Assembly: GCF_000190575.1 (NCBI RefSeq)
Contig: NC_015164.1
Coordinates: 2,620,001 to 2,684,000, forward strand
Direction of reading: 5' to 3'
Source: Phocaeicola salanitronis DSM 18170
GTDB taxonomy: Bacteria > Bacteroidota > Bacteroidia > Bacteroidales > Bacteroidaceae
Length of the DNA stretch: 64,000 nucleotides
The notes beneath the pieces are model-generated. The model was given only the letters and a program-made list of their open reading frames with translations. It was not told where the DNA came from and did not search any database. The position numbers were made by a program, and so were the translations under genes. Shown piece by piece: positions 18,058 to 28,021 of this stretch (position 1 is the first letter of the stretch; every line of letters starts with the position of its first letter).

Positions 18058-20409
18058 TTATCTGTGTGCTATATTGTACACATACACTTGGTCGAGCACT
18101 ACGCCTTCGTCCAGCGCTTTCACGCTCACCTTATGCGCCGCTCCCGAAGCCACGGAGAACGACACACGGCGGATGGTCTGGTTTGTCAGCCTGCCCTGCT
18201 TCCATTCCTCGCTTCTTCCGTACGTGCGGTACGAAATTACGTCCGACTGCTTTCCGTCTACCTCTACCCGGATGCGGAGGTCTTTTCCGTCGACCGGATG
18301 GGTGGGCACGAAGCGGAGTTCTATTTCTACGGAATCGGACGGACAGGCGTCAAAGCTGAAAGCGAGGGATTCACCCTTTGCGATGCCTGCCGCCATGCCT
18401 TCGTAGCCCAAACCTTCGTACACAACGGGAATGCCGCCCGTGGCTTCCAGCGCATTCCATTTATGCAGATATGGACGGTCGGACGGCAGGGAAGCCTCCG
18501 CCTGCGTTTCGGGAATGGGAAGAAATACCGCCAGGTTGCGCGGCTTGTAGTCCATGATGCCTTTCCACTTCGGCGTATTATACCGCCGGGTAAGGGAAAC
18601 GATGCTGTCGAAAGCCGCTCCGCTCTGCTTCCAGTCCGCCTTTCCATGACGGGCAAGCTGGGCGTACAGGCATTTCTTGTTCATTTCGGCAGCCCCCTGC
18701 ACGGGATACTGCACCAGCTGATAATAAGCGCCGCGCCGCGCTTCCGGCATCCGGCGGCTCCACACCTCGGCCTGGTCTTCCAACGCCTGATAAGCCTGCA
18801 AGCGCCCGCGGATAAACGCTTCGCTCCACGGCAAATCGCATACCACCTTATATTTCGGGTCTTTTTCCTCCGTCCGGGTATTCCCCATAAACTCCGGCTT
18901 GCGGATATGGGCAAGGCGGTAATGCTCCTGCATCATCGGGAGCAGGTAAGCGGATGCCTGCGCGCCGAACTCACGGGCGAGGAAGTTCCCCAAATGGCGG
19001 GTCACCCCCTCCTCTTCCACCCTGTGTATGTTCCATGCCATATCCATGAACAGCTCGGTCTGGTATTCGGCAGGCTTGATGTCGCCCACGTTCAGAATCC
19101 ACATCTTGCGGATGCCCTTGTCGTATGCCGTCTTCATCTGCTGGTAAATAAGGTAAGGGCTCGCAGTGGAAAGCCACAGGTAGTCGTGCGGACGCCCCCA
19201 ATAAGAGACATGGTAGTAAATGCCGTTTCCGCCCGGTCGGGCAGCTTCTTCTTCGGTAGGGAAATGGGTGATGTATCCGTAATTGTCGTCACACCACATC
19301 AAGGTGACGTCTTCGGGCACCTCCAGCCCGGCTTCGTACACGTCCAGCACCTCCTTGTAAGGTATCAGCACCTGAGGCACTTCCGTCACTTCTCCCTTGT
19401 ATTCCGCCAACAGCTTGCGCTGGTCTTCGATGATTTGGGTCAATGCTTTCTTCTGGTCTTCCACGGTTTTGGCGCCTAACATGCCGCTATCGTGCACCCC
19501 GCGCATGCCCAACGTATAGATGTCGTCCGAATGACGGAGCAGTTTCACCCGTTCTTCCCAAAACGAAAGCACGTTTTCGCGGTTGGTCAGGTAATTGTAT
19601 TCGCCCTTCCCCACCTTGCGCCATTCGCCGTTGGTGTTACGCATCATCGGCTCGCAATGCGACGTGCCGAGATAGATGGCATACTTGTCCGCCATTTCCT
19701 TATTGCCTTCGGTAAAGAAGAAAGGCACCGAACACTCGTGCATCGCCGGCCAGAACGTATTGGCACGCAGGCGGAGCAAGAGTTCGAAGATACGCGCGTG
19801 GGTCTTCGGGCCTATCTGCCCTTTCACGTCCGAAGGCTCGTAGTTGGTGTAGCTCCAGGGCATCAGTCCCCAATCCTCATCGTTGATGAAGATGCCCCGA
19901 TAGGGCACGAGCGGATAATCGGTCTTCGTAAATCCGGCCGCGATACGGAACTCCCGCTTCTTATCGGGCACAACATCCGCCCACCATTCCCACGGCGATA
20001 CGCCCAGCATACGCGAGAGTTCCAGCACCCCGTATGCCGTGCCCCGCTTGTCGCTTCCGGCTACCAGGAGTTTCCCATCCTTCAAGACGGTGATGAAAAA
20101 CGCCTCCGGATGATTCCCTAAATATTCCGAAGGGTTGATTCCTTCTTTCCGGGCTATCCCTTCCAGCAGCTTGCTTTTCCCCCACGTACCGATATATACA
20201 TCCCCCTCGGATTCTTCTACGGAAAATGCCTGCGAAAGCACGGCTTCGCAATCCCGGTTCAGCAAGTCCAATGCCACGTGCACTACCGGCTCTTCCTCCG
20301 CCTCGCAAGCCACGCGCATCTTGCCTCCCGTTTTCCATACAAAATCTGCCGCGCTCAACGAACATACGGCAATCCAACACCAGATTACAGTCAGCACTCG
20401 TTTTCTCAT
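18058..20409 (-). CDS. Glycoside hydrolase family 115 alpha-glucuronidase
   Basis: A 783-residue secreted enzyme (signal peptide about 1-20) of family GH115, which removes 4-O-methyl-glucuronic acid or glucuronic acid side chains from xylan. Features are an N-terminal domain with GTAYGVLELSRMLGVSPWEWWADV near residues 125-145, the conserved RGIFINDEDWGLMPW near 170, NTFWPAMHECS near 215, WCDDNYGYITHFP near 365 and MWILNVGDIKPAEYQTELFMD near 435, and a C-terminal beta-sandwich ending at 783. It is followed on the same strand by a GH2 gene. No xylanase or arabinofuranosidase is visible, so this is at most a partial xylan locus. Divergent to it lies a SusC/SusD pair. Confidence 0.92.
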   Translation of the reverse strand: MRKRVLTVIWCWIAVCSLSAADFVWKTGGKMRVACEAEEEPVVHVALDLLNRDCEAVLSQAFSVEESEGDVYIGTWGKSKLLEGIARKEGINPSEYLGNHPEAFFITVLKDGKLLVAGSDKRGTAYGVLELSRMLGVSPWEWWADVVPDKKREFRIAAGFTKTDYPLVPYRGIFINDEDWGLMPWSYTNYEPSDVKGQIGPKTHARIFELLLRLRANTFWPAMHECSVPFFFTEGNKEMADKYAIYLGTSHCEPMMRNTNGEWRKVGKGEYNYLTNRENVLSFWEERVKLLRHSDDIYTLGMRGVHDSGMLGAKTVEDQKKALTQIIEDQRKLLAEYKGEVTEVPQVLIPYKEVLDVYEAGLEVPEDVTLMWCDDNYGYITHFPTEEEAARPGGNGIYYHVSYWGRPHDYLWLSTASPYLIYQQMKTAYDKGIRKMWILNVGDIKPAEYQTELFMDMAWNIHRVEEEGVTRHLGNFLAREFGAQASAYLLPMMQEHYRLAHIRKPEFMGNTRTEEKDPKYKVVCDLPWSEAFIRGRLQAYQALEDQAEVWSRRMPEARRGAYYQLVQYPVQGAAEMNKKCLYAQLARHGKADWKQSGAAFDSIVSLTRRYNTPKWKGIMDYKPRNLAVFLPIPETQAEASLPSDRPYLHKWNALEATGGIPVVYEGLGYEGMAAGIAKGESLAFSFDACPSDSVEIELRFVPTHPVDGKDLRIRVEVDGKQSDVISYRTYGRSEEWKQGRLTNQTIRRVSFSVASGAAHKVSVKALDEGVVLDQVYVYNIAHR

Positions 20410-20776
20410 GGTTCTAAATGTTTAATGATTTCTGCAAAGAAAAGGGTTTTCTGCTTTCGTGTACATGGTTTATTGTATTTTTATATGGAAATTTGTGTCT
20501 TATCCGCTTATTTGCCCTTCAATAGACCGGATTTGGGACAGCCAAAGGCGGTATAGAGTAACACGAACGCCCTCATCGGGACACATGACCTTTCGTGCCG
20601 GGCTACACGAACGGTCATGCCGGGCTACACAGCCGCTCGCATTATTTAGCCCATATAAGCCTGCTCCATTATCTGTCAATTCCCGCTATATTTTTAAACT
20701 TTTCTTTCATACATTAAAATAAATATGTAATATTGCGACAATTTAACGAACGAATCACATTAACCAAGACAAAAGT
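20410..20776. other. Divergent intergenic region between GH115 and susC-like genes
   Basis: No gene is visible in 367 bp. It must hold the promoters of both divergent units, but neither is a clean consensus: TTTCTTTG is the best -7 candidate on the minus strand near 20441, and TAATATTG near 20728-20735 on the plus strand. A short direct repeat of GCCGGGCTACAC occurs twice within 20598-20632. Confidence 0.4.
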
Positions 20777-23700
20777 ATGAGACGAACGACATCTTACCGC
20801 TGCCGTTTCTTCCTGATCCTGACAGCTATCTGGCTGCTTGCCCTCGAAGGAATGGCACAAGGCGCGTACAACCGTACCATTCACGGTATCGTGACCGATG
20901 AAAACAACGAACCGCTTCCTGCGGCATACGTCAAACAGGTAGTTGAGGCAGAAGGCAATTCCATTGCCGGCATCATCACAGACATGAACGGTCATTTCAG
21001 TCTGACACTTCCCAAATCAACACAAGAAATCGAGGTTTCCTTTGTAGGCTACGAAACCCAGCGGGTCCGCCTGACAGCAGCTTCCGATTATGCCATTCAC
21101 CTCCAGCCCGCTACCGAACTGCTGGACGAAGTGGTAGTGACGGGTTATCAGACCATTTCGAAGGAGCGGGCTACAGGAGCTTTCTCGAAAGTAAACGCCA
21201 ACCAGCTGGAAACCCAACGCATACCGGACATCAGTTCGATGCTGGAAGGACGGGTGGCAGGATTCAGCGACGGGCAAATCCGTGGAGTCACTTCCATGAA
21301 CGGACTGACTACCCCTTTGTATGTCATCGACGGTTTCCCTGTAGAGAAGACTACCAATGACGGTTACGGCAACTGGATAGAAAGCGTGCCCGACATGAAT
21401 CCTGAAGACATTGAAAGTATTACCGTACTGAAGGATGCAGCCGCCACTTCCATTTACGGAGCACGTGCGGCAAACGGCGTTGTGGTTATTACTACTAAGC
21501 GTGCCAAGAAAGACCAGCTCAACATTTCATTCTCTGCCACACTTACCGTACAGCCTTATTCTACCTATGCCGACAAGTATCTTGCTGATGCTGCCACTAT
21601 GATAGGACTGGAAAGAGAATGGGCAGCACAGAATCCTAATTTGCAGGGAGAAGGGGCTTCTGCCTATGCGCAAAGCCTGTTGGATGACAATACATACACG
21701 TCGCAAGGAATCCGCGCCTTGTTAGGGTATTATGCCGGAACACTGTCCGAAGCCGACATGAACGCGCGCCTGACATCACTGGCATCGCGCGGTTATCGTT
21801 ATTACGATGATATAGAACGCTACGGCATGCGCAATCCTTTTACGCAACAATACAACCTGAGCATCGGTAAAGGAAGTGAGCGGAACACCTTCAATGCCTC
21901 GGTCAGCTATCAGGGACAACAGATGAGCGACAAGTTTTCGGATAACCGCTCCATTGGTATCAACCTGCAGAACTCGACCCAAATTACCCGATGGCTGACC
22001 TTGGAGGTAGGCACTTACCTCAATTACGGAAGCGGTACAACGCAAAGTTACAGTCTTTTCTCGCCAGGATATACGTATATGCCTTACGATGGATTGATGA
22101 ACGATGACGGTACGCGGTATACCAACCAGCAGGAAGACCGTTACAACGCATCACAAATGAGTACGCTGGTTTCCAACGGGCTGTACAACCTCGATATTAC
22201 GCCATTGGACGAAACTGGAATGAATCTGACAGACCATCGTAATTTCAGCAATCGTACTTTCGCTCGCCTGAGTTTTAAGTTTACCGACTGGCTGAAATAT
22301 ACGGCTTCGTTTCAGTATGAATATGCGAACTACACGACCGAACAACTCCAGAATAAGGAATCATACAGCGTGCGCAACACCATTAATACATACGCCTCGG
22401 CAAACGGTGATGGTACGGCTACGTTCAATATCCCTTACGGCAATATCTTCTTTACAACGGCAAACGTAACCCATGCCTATAACTTCCGCCAGCAGCTGGA
22501 CTTCAACAAGACATTCGGCGGCATACATGAGGTAACGGCACTTTTCGGAACCGAGACGCGCGAAAACAAGAATAACTTCGACAACCGTACCTTATATAAT
22601 TACGACCCCGACCTGCTGACGTATTCACTCATCGACCAAGCTGCGCTCAGCACCATGGGAAGCATTTGGGGATGGGGCAGCTTCGGCATCAGCAATGTGG
22701 CTTACATCAACGAACTGACCAACCGGTACGTATCGTTCTATGGCAATGCAGCCTATACATACGATAGCAAATACACCGTGACCGGCAGCATCCGATGGGA
22801 CAAGACAAACCTGTTCGCCACCGGTTCGAGATACCAGAAACGCCCCATTTGGTCGGTAGGTGCGGCATGGAACGTCAACCATGAAAAGTTTATGAACGAT
22901 GTAGAGTGGGTAAATATGCTCAAATTGCGCTTCAGCTACGGTATCGGGGGTAATATCGCCAAAGATTCGGCTCCTTATATGACTGCTTATTATAACAATA
23001 ATATGCATGTGGGCGGAATTTCGGGAAGCATACAAAGCCGTCCCAATCCCGACCTGCGTTGGGAGAAAACCACTACTGTCAACATCGGTATTGACTTCTC
23101 CCTCCTGAAAAACCGGCTGAACGGTTCTATCGAATACTACAATAAGAAAGGTTCCGATTTGCTTGCCAATACAAACGGTGTGCCTACCGAAGGCTGGGGA
23201 TACAGCACCTATACCATCAACAACGGAAAGATGACCAACCAAGGATTCGAACTTTCGCTTTCAGGCACCGCCATCAGCACACGAGATTGGACATGGGACA
23301 TCGGCGGTGTATTGGGATACAACAAGAACAAAGTGACATACGTTAATGTAGAAGCGCCGGTTTCGTATCTTGTCATCGATTATCCTTCTGCCTATCCACG
23401 TGTAGGAAACCCGTATAATGCTATCTATGGATACAAGTGGGCGGGATTGAGCGAAAACGGTACACCGCAAGTCTATGATGCGGAAGGGAACCTGTTTACC
23501 GACATGGAACCGACCGAAATAGAAGACCTTATTTATTTAGGAACTACGGTACCTGTCTATAGCGGAGCCATCAACACCTCCTTGCGTTGGCGCAACTGGG
23601 AACTGGCGGCACAGTTCCTTTTCGAAGGCGGACACAAGATGCGCAATACTAACGTGGCTTATCTTTCAGGCATGGGTCCTGTAAGTAAGCGCATTGCCGA

Positions 23701-24025
23701 ACGTTGGCAACAGCCCGGTGACGAAGCACATACGGATGTGCCGCGCTACATTTCTTCGGAAAGCGAGCTTTACAACTACAACTATTATAATATGTATGCA
23801 CGCTCATCGGTCAATGTCATCGACGCCAGCAATTGGCGGATGAAAAACTTATCGCTCACTTACCGCCTGCCCGCCAGTGTGTGCAGCAAACTCTATGTAA
23901 AAAACGCACGCATCATGATAGGCATGGAAAACGCGTTTACCGTAGCCAAAAGTGATGATGCCAAATACTTGCTGGGTGGCTATGCCAAGCCGAATTACCT
24001 CTGTGGTATTTACTTGAACTTTTAA
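20777..24025 (+). CDS. SusC/RagA family TonB-linked outer membrane protein
   Basis: A 1082-residue outer-membrane transporter. Order: signal peptide (about 1-28), carboxypeptidase-regulatory-like domain (about 33-115, HGIVTDENNEPLPAAYV), TonB-box region DEVVVTGYQT near 116, plug domain (about 125-235, with YVIDGFPVEK and ITVLKDAAATSIYGARAANGV) and a 22-strand barrel to the C-terminal NYLCGIYLNF. It forms the channel below the SusD lid encoded 11 nt downstream and is driven by TonB. The next gene encodes a TlpA-like lipoprotein, not a glycosidase, so the imported ligand could be a peptide or another oligomer rather than a glycan; the ligand is unknown. Confidence 0.95.
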   Translation: MRRTTSYRCRFFLILTAIWLLALEGMAQGAYNRTIHGIVTDENNEPLPAAYVKQVVEAEGNSIAGIITDMNGHFSLTLPKSTQEIEVSFVGYETQRVRLTAASDYAIHLQPATELLDEVVVTGYQTISKERATGAFSKVNANQLETQRIPDISSMLEGRVAGFSDGQIRGVTSMNGLTTPLYVIDGFPVEKTTNDGYGNWIESVPDMNPEDIESITVLKDAAATSIYGARAANGVVVITTKRAKKDQLNISFSATLTVQPYSTYADKYLADAATMIGLEREWAAQNPNLQGEGASAYAQSLLDDNTYTSQGIRALLGYYAGTLSEADMNARLTSLASRGYRYYDDIERYGMRNPFTQQYNLSIGKGSERNTFNASVSYQGQQMSDKFSDNRSIGINLQNSTQITRWLTLEVGTYLNYGSGTTQSYSLFSPGYTYMPYDGLMNDDGTRYTNQQEDRYNASQMSTLVSNGLYNLDITPLDETGMNLTDHRNFSNRTFARLSFKFTDWLKYTASFQYEYANYTTEQLQNKESYSVRNTINTYASANGDGTATFNIPYGNIFFTTANVTHAYNFRQQLDFNKTFGGIHEVTALFGTETRENKNNFDNRTLYNYDPDLLTYSLIDQAALSTMGSIWGWGSFGISNVAYINELTNRYVSFYGNAAYTYDSKYTVTGSIRWDKTNLFATGSRYQKRPIWSVGAAWNVNHEKFMNDVEWVNMLKLRFSYGIGGNIAKDSAPYMTAYYNNNMHVGGISGSIQSRPNPDLRWEKTTTVNIGIDFSLLKNRLNGSIEYYNKKGSDLLANTNGVPTEGWGYSTYTINNGKMTNQGFELSLSGTAISTRDWTWDIGGVLGYNKNKVTYVNVEAPVSYLVIDYPSAYPRVGNPYNAIYGYKWAGLSENGTPQVYDAEGNLFTDMEPTEIEDLIYLGTTVPVYSGAINTSLRWRNWELAAQFLFEGGHKMRNTNVAYLSGMGPVSKRIAERWQQPGDEAHTDVPRYISSESELYNYNYYNMYARSSVNVIDASNWRMKNLSLTYRLPASVCSKLYVKNARIMIGMENAFTVAKSDDAKYLLGGYAKPNYLCGIYLNF

Positions 24026-24036
24026 CTCTAACGACA

Positions 24037-25464
24037 ATGAAACTTATGAAACAACTTATCTATACATGCGTGTTGATGTGCTGCGTGATGTGCAGTTCTT
24101 GCAACGATTACCTGGACATCGTGCCGAAAGGCAATAAAATCCCGACCACCCTTGCCGATTACGAAGCCCTGCTGCGCGATGAATACACCATCGGGCAAAC
24201 GTCCATCAGCAACGCCCTTTACCTGCTGAATGACTATTACGTAACGGTCTCTAACCTGAATAGCCCCACCCTGACCCGCGCCAACTACATGTGGGACGAG
24301 ACTGCTGATCGTATCTTGTTGAACAATGCCGATGAAAGTACATATTATCAGCTTTATGCTGCTATCTCTTCGTGCAACCTGATTATAGAAAACGTGCCTT
24401 CTGCCACCGAAGCCACTGATGCCGAACGGGCGGAAGTCATCGCTTATGCCAAAGTTATCCGTTCGCTTTGCTATTTCGTCTTGGCAAACTATTATGCCGA
24501 TACGTATGATGCGGCAACCGCCGGCGAAAAGCGGAGCGTACCCCTCATTACAAGCGCCAATATCAACGCTCCTTCGCAGCAAGTAACCATACAAGCCATA
24601 TACGACTTCATCATCCAAGGAGTGCAGGAAGCTATCGGCGAAGGATTGCCCGAACAATCGATGACCGTGCTTCATCCCAATTTGGGCGCCGCATACGCCC
24701 TGCTGGCGCGTGTGTACCTGCAAATGCAGAATTACAGCGAAGCATTAAACTACGCCAACCTGGCTTTGGAACAAAACGACCAGCTTTACGACTGGAACGC
24801 TTATTACGATGAACATCATTCCACGATTGAGAATCCGGAAGACTATACCGGACTACCCACGCCTACCGATTACTCGTATGTGGAGAACTATTATTTCCGT
24901 TGCGGAAACGGTTCGCCCAACTACACGACCAATGAACTCAATATACCGGTAGAGCGTGCCGAACGTTTTGAAGAGGGAGATGCACGTTTCTTATCCCGTT
25001 GGAAACTTTATTCGCAAAACCAAGATACGTACTACCGTGGAGTAGGAAACGGTTATTTCAACTGGGGAGGACTGACCACTACAGAAGTTTATCTTATCAA
25101 GGCAGAATGCCAGGCACGTCTGGCACAAGGAGGAGATTTCACAGAAGCGATGAACACCCTGAACGCTGTGCGCCAAACCCGTATCCGTCCCGAAGTATAC
25201 CAGCCGCTGACTGCCTCGACATTAACCGAAGCTATCGAGCTGATTCGCCGTACCAAAGACAATGAACTGATATTCTCCATTGTACCCTTTGCCGATGCAC
25301 GCCGCTTCAACCAAGAAGGTACGTATGCACGCACCATGACGAAAACCTACGAAGGTGAAACCTATACGCTTCGTCCGGATTCTCATCTGTGGACCATGCC
25401 TTTCCCGGCAGGTGCTATTAACAATCCCGGAAACGGAAGCATTCAACAAAACGTGTCTAAATAA
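24037..25464 (+). CDS. SusD/RagB family lipoprotein
   Basis: A 475-residue surface lipoprotein that closes over the SusC channel and binds ligand. The lipobox cysteine is in VMCSSCNDYLD near residue 22. A mixed TPR scaffold follows (for example LGAAYALLARVYLQMQNYSEAL at about 207-230), and the SusD C-terminal block contains RRTKDNELIFSIVPFADARRF near 410 and LWTMPFPAGAINNPG near 450. It is co-transcribed with the SusC gene (11-nt gap) and the TlpA-like gene (20-nt gap). Confidence 0.94.
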   Translation: MKLMKQLIYTCVLMCCVMCSSCNDYLDIVPKGNKIPTTLADYEALLRDEYTIGQTSISNALYLLNDYYVTVSNLNSPTLTRANYMWDETADRILLNNADESTYYQLYAAISSCNLIIENVPSATEATDAERAEVIAYAKVIRSLCYFVLANYYADTYDAATAGEKRSVPLITSANINAPSQQVTIQAIYDFIIQGVQEAIGEGLPEQSMTVLHPNLGAAYALLARVYLQMQNYSEALNYANLALEQNDQLYDWNAYYDEHHSTIENPEDYTGLPTPTDYSYVENYYFRCGNGSPNYTTNELNIPVERAERFEEGDARFLSRWKLYSQNQDTYYRGVGNGYFNWGGLTTTEVYLIKAECQARLAQGGDFTEAMNTLNAVRQTRIRPEVYQPLTASTLTEAIELIRRTKDNELIFSIVPFADARRFNQEGTYARTMTKTYEGETYTLRPDSHLWTMPFPAGAINNPGNGSIQQNVSK

Positions 25465-25484
25465 AAATACATAAAACAACAAGT

Positions 25485-26657
25485 ATGAAAGTAACAAACT
25501 TAATGCAAATCTTGCTGCTGGGAACCCTTACGGCAGCTTGTACATCCCAAGCCCCTAAAGACGGCTATCTGATAAGTGGAACGATTGAAGGATTTCCAGA
25601 CAGTGCCTACGTGCAACTCATGCCAGTATGCCACGAAGAAAGTGACCCGATAGCCGACACTCTGGCAATCGGGGGCAAATTCACCTTTACCGGAAAAATG
25701 GAAGAACCCCGCGCCGTATTACTTACCGTAAAAGACGCCTACGGCTCACGCCGCCTGATGCTGGAAAATACAGCTATCGAAATCAAAGGTGCGGTTGTAT
25801 CGGAAGATGTGAATGGAACTCCCTCGTATAGTCTCGACAAGTTATCCGTAAGTGGGTCTCCCCTGACAGCCCGTTACGATTCGCTGATGGCGGTACGCGG
25901 TCGTATGGATTCTCTATTTAATGCCAACCAGCAAGAACATAAAGCTCTCCTCGATGCTATACAAAAAGCCTATCAGGCAAAAGACCAGGCAAAAGTGGCA
26001 GAGTTGCGTGCAAGCGAGGCCGGTAAGCAAATGGCAGAAGATGAAATGCGTTTCTTCCAGACCGTAGATTCCGTTTATCACCAAACGGTAATGGAAAACA
26101 AGGACACTTACTGGGGACCGTTGCTGATGATTTCGCTCACTTCTTACATGAATGAAGGCATGCGCTCGTGGTACGAAGAACTCTCACCTGCCGCACAAGC
26201 CTCTTATTATGGAAAACTGGTGAAAGACGAACTTTACCCAACCGGTAAAATTGGTGATAAGATGCCCGGATTCTCAGTAAAAGACGCATCAGGAAAGGAA
26301 ATCACCCTCCAAGAACTTTGCCAAGGAAAGAAATACATCCTGATTGACTTTTGGGCATCGTGGTGTAATCCGTGCCGCAAGGAAATTCCTAATATCAAAA
26401 AACTTTATGCGCAGTACGCTTCTGAAGGTTTTGAGGTAATCAGTATTTCCATTGATAAGAAAAAAACCGATTGGGAAAAAGCTGTAAAAGAAGAACAGTT
26501 GAAATGGCCTAACTTCTTGGATGAAACCGGAGTGGCAAAGCTTTACAAGGTAAGAGCTGTTCCGACCATGTATCTGATAGATGCCGAAGGTCGGATGGTC
26601 GGTGATAATCTGAGAGGAGAAGCGTTGGCAGAAAAACTCGCCGAACTCTTCAATTAA
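25485..26657 (+). CDS. TlpA-like thioredoxin-fold lipoprotein with DUF4369-type N-terminus
   Basis: A 390-residue lipoprotein (lipobox LTAACTSQ near residue 18). Residues about 25-110 resemble the DUF4369 beta domain (GYLISGTIEGFPDSAYVQL), the middle is helical (about 120-235), and the C-terminal thioredoxin fold (about 250-390) carries WASWCNPCRKE, with CxxC at about 294-297 and the cis-proline in AVPTMYLI. It probably reduces disulfides of exported proteins or substrates in the periplasm. Position directly after SusCD in one operon suggests a role in handling the imported ligand. Such SusCD-TlpA units are frequent in Bacteroidetes and often lie near peptidases, as here. Confidence 0.9.
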   Translation: MKVTNLMQILLLGTLTAACTSQAPKDGYLISGTIEGFPDSAYVQLMPVCHEESDPIADTLAIGGKFTFTGKMEEPRAVLLTVKDAYGSRRLMLENTAIEIKGAVVSEDVNGTPSYSLDKLSVSGSPLTARYDSLMAVRGRMDSLFNANQQEHKALLDAIQKAYQAKDQAKVAELRASEAGKQMAEDEMRFFQTVDSVYHQTVMENKDTYWGPLLMISLTSYMNEGMRSWYEELSPAAQASYYGKLVKDELYPTGKIGDKMPGFSVKDASGKEITLQELCQGKKYILIDFWASWCNPCRKEIPNIKKLYAQYASEGFEVISISIDKKKTDWEKAVKEEQLKWPNFLDETGVAKLYKVRAVPTMYLIDAEGRMVGDNLRGEALAEKLAELFN

Positions 26658-26674
26658 TCTCAACCTTATACCGT

Positions 26675-26720
26675 CCCCCCCCGGATTGTTTCTCTATCTT
26701 AACAATCCGGGGGGATTTTT
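26675..26720 (+). terminator. Intrinsic terminator of the susCD-tlpA operon
   Basis: CCCCCCGGATTGTT (26677-26690) pairs perfectly with AACAATCCGGGGGG (26701-26714), 10-nt loop, followed by ATTTTT. It separates the plus-strand operon from the convergent M48 protease gene and could work for both. Confidence 0.9.
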
Positions 26721-26722
26721 AT

Positions 26723-27535
26723 TTATTCTTCCGGCATCTTGTTTTCGGGCTTTTCGATGCCGTCTGCCGTAGCTCGTTCTTCCATTCTCTGAATGCGTGT
26801 GTCGAGGTCGGGATGAGTGGAGAACAGTTGGTTGAGCTTGCTGGAACCTTGTGCGCCCGCCTCTTCCTGCAAGGACTTCAGCTTTTGAAACGATAATGCC
26901 ATCGCCCACGGGTTCTTTCCGCACTTCTTCAGAAACTCATAACCGTAATCGTCCGCGTCACGTTCCTGTTTCTGCGAATAACGTGCGTTGACCAAGGCTT
27001 CACCCAAGTCACCCAGTTGCGATTCGGTCAGGGCAGCCGCCTTTCCGCCTTTCGACGAAATGCCGTCCTTCAAAGCAGAAGTAAGCAGGGCGGTACGGAA
27101 ACCTTTCTTCGAGTCACGATGGGCGATGTGACCGATCTCGTGCCCGATTACTCCCAGCAATTCTTCATCGGTCATGATGTCCATCAGCGAGGAGAATACG
27201 CGGATACTTCCATCGGCACAGGCGAATGCGTTCACGTCAATCACATAATATACCTTGAAATTCAAGGGAATGCCGTCGGCATCGGTCAAGCCTTCGGTCA
27301 GTTTCTTCAGACGGATTGTGTACGGGTTATCATCGGCACACACCTGATTGTGTTCGTCCATCCAGTCGATGTATTCTTTCACGTATTCCGCCATCTGCTC
27401 GTCGGTGAGCGTTGCCGCCTGCACGGTCTTCGCCGCGCCGCTGATTGCTTTCTTCAAGTTGAACTGAGCCAGTACGGGGCAAGTACCCGAAATGCAGAGC
27501 ACCAGCAAGAGTGCCTTCAAAATTCTTGTCTTCAT
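26723..27535 (-). CDS. M48 family metalloprotease
   Basis: A 270-residue exported zinc protease related to M48 (Ste24/LoiP/BepA-type) peptidases. A signal peptide covers about 1-24. The zinc motif HEIGHIAH is near residue 131, and the third ligand is probably the glutamate in QERDADDYGYEFL near 190; FSTHPDLDTRIQRM near 250 is the typical C-terminal motif. The ATG at 27535 is chosen because the signal peptide begins there; the upstream in-frame codons are unlikely to be translated. No large transmembrane segments are present, so it is periplasmic or lipid-facing rather than Ste24-like. It is convergent with the SusCD-TlpA operon. Confidence 0.92.
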   Translation of the reverse strand: MKTRILKALLLVLCISGTCPVLAQFNLKKAISGAAKTVQAATLTDEQMAEYVKEYIDWMDEHNQVCADDNPYTIRLKKLTEGLTDADGIPLNFKVYYVIDVNAFACADGSIRVFSSLMDIMTDEELLGVIGHEIGHIAHRDSKKGFRTALLTSALKDGISSKGGKAAALTESQLGDLGEALVNARYSQKQERDADDYGYEFLKKCGKNPWAMALSFQKLKSLQEEAGAQGSSKLNQLFSTHPDLDTRIQRMEERATADGIEKPENKMPEE

Positions 27536-27589
27536 AATCTTTTGTTTATTTTGGTTAAGTATCATCCTTTTACAGCATTCCGACAACGC

Positions 27590-28021
27590 CTACGATGCTT
27601 TCGCGCCTTTCCGCTTTTCCTTTCGCAACACAAAGCCTATCCATGCGATGCCCAGTCCGACCGCGCTGAAGAACCCGTGCAAGCAGCCTTCATGTACGGG
27701 GAAACGTACCTCGCGCACATATTCCGGATTGTAAAGCAAGGCAATCTCCCTTCCTTCGCGCATGCCGAGCGCCAGATAGACTTCCTTTGAGGTGTACATC
27801 TCGCCGAACTCCACCGTTTCGTAGCGCACATCGACACGATGTTCCCACCGCATCTTGCGGTACTTGTACACCCGTTCCGACTCTATCCGTTCCACCACTC
27901 CGCGGGCAGGAGTCCAGTCTTTCACTATCATGCCCAGCGAAATGAAGCCGCCTATTCCCAGCGCCAGCATCACAAAGCCGATAAGGAAACAGGCTACGTA
28001 AGCCATATCATGAGATTTCAT
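27590..28021 (-). CDS. DUF3592-like membrane protein
   Basis: A 143-residue protein with two transmembrane helices (about 8-30 and 113-132) enclosing an extracytoplasmic beta-rich segment (VVERIESERVYKYRKMRWEH, GMREGREIALLYNP), the pattern of DUF3592 proteins. The function is unknown. The ATG at 28021 is preferred over a start 48 codons upstream because the helix begins there. It lies 54 nt upstream of the M48 gene on the same strand and could be co-transcribed with it. Confidence 0.75.
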   Translation of the reverse strand: MKSHDMAYVACFLIGFVMLALGIGGFISLGMIVKDWTPARGVVERIESERVYKYRKMRWEHRVDVRYETVEFGEMYTSKEVYLALGMREGREIALLYNPEYVREVRFPVHEGCLHGFFSAVGLGIAWIGFVLRKEKRKGAKAS

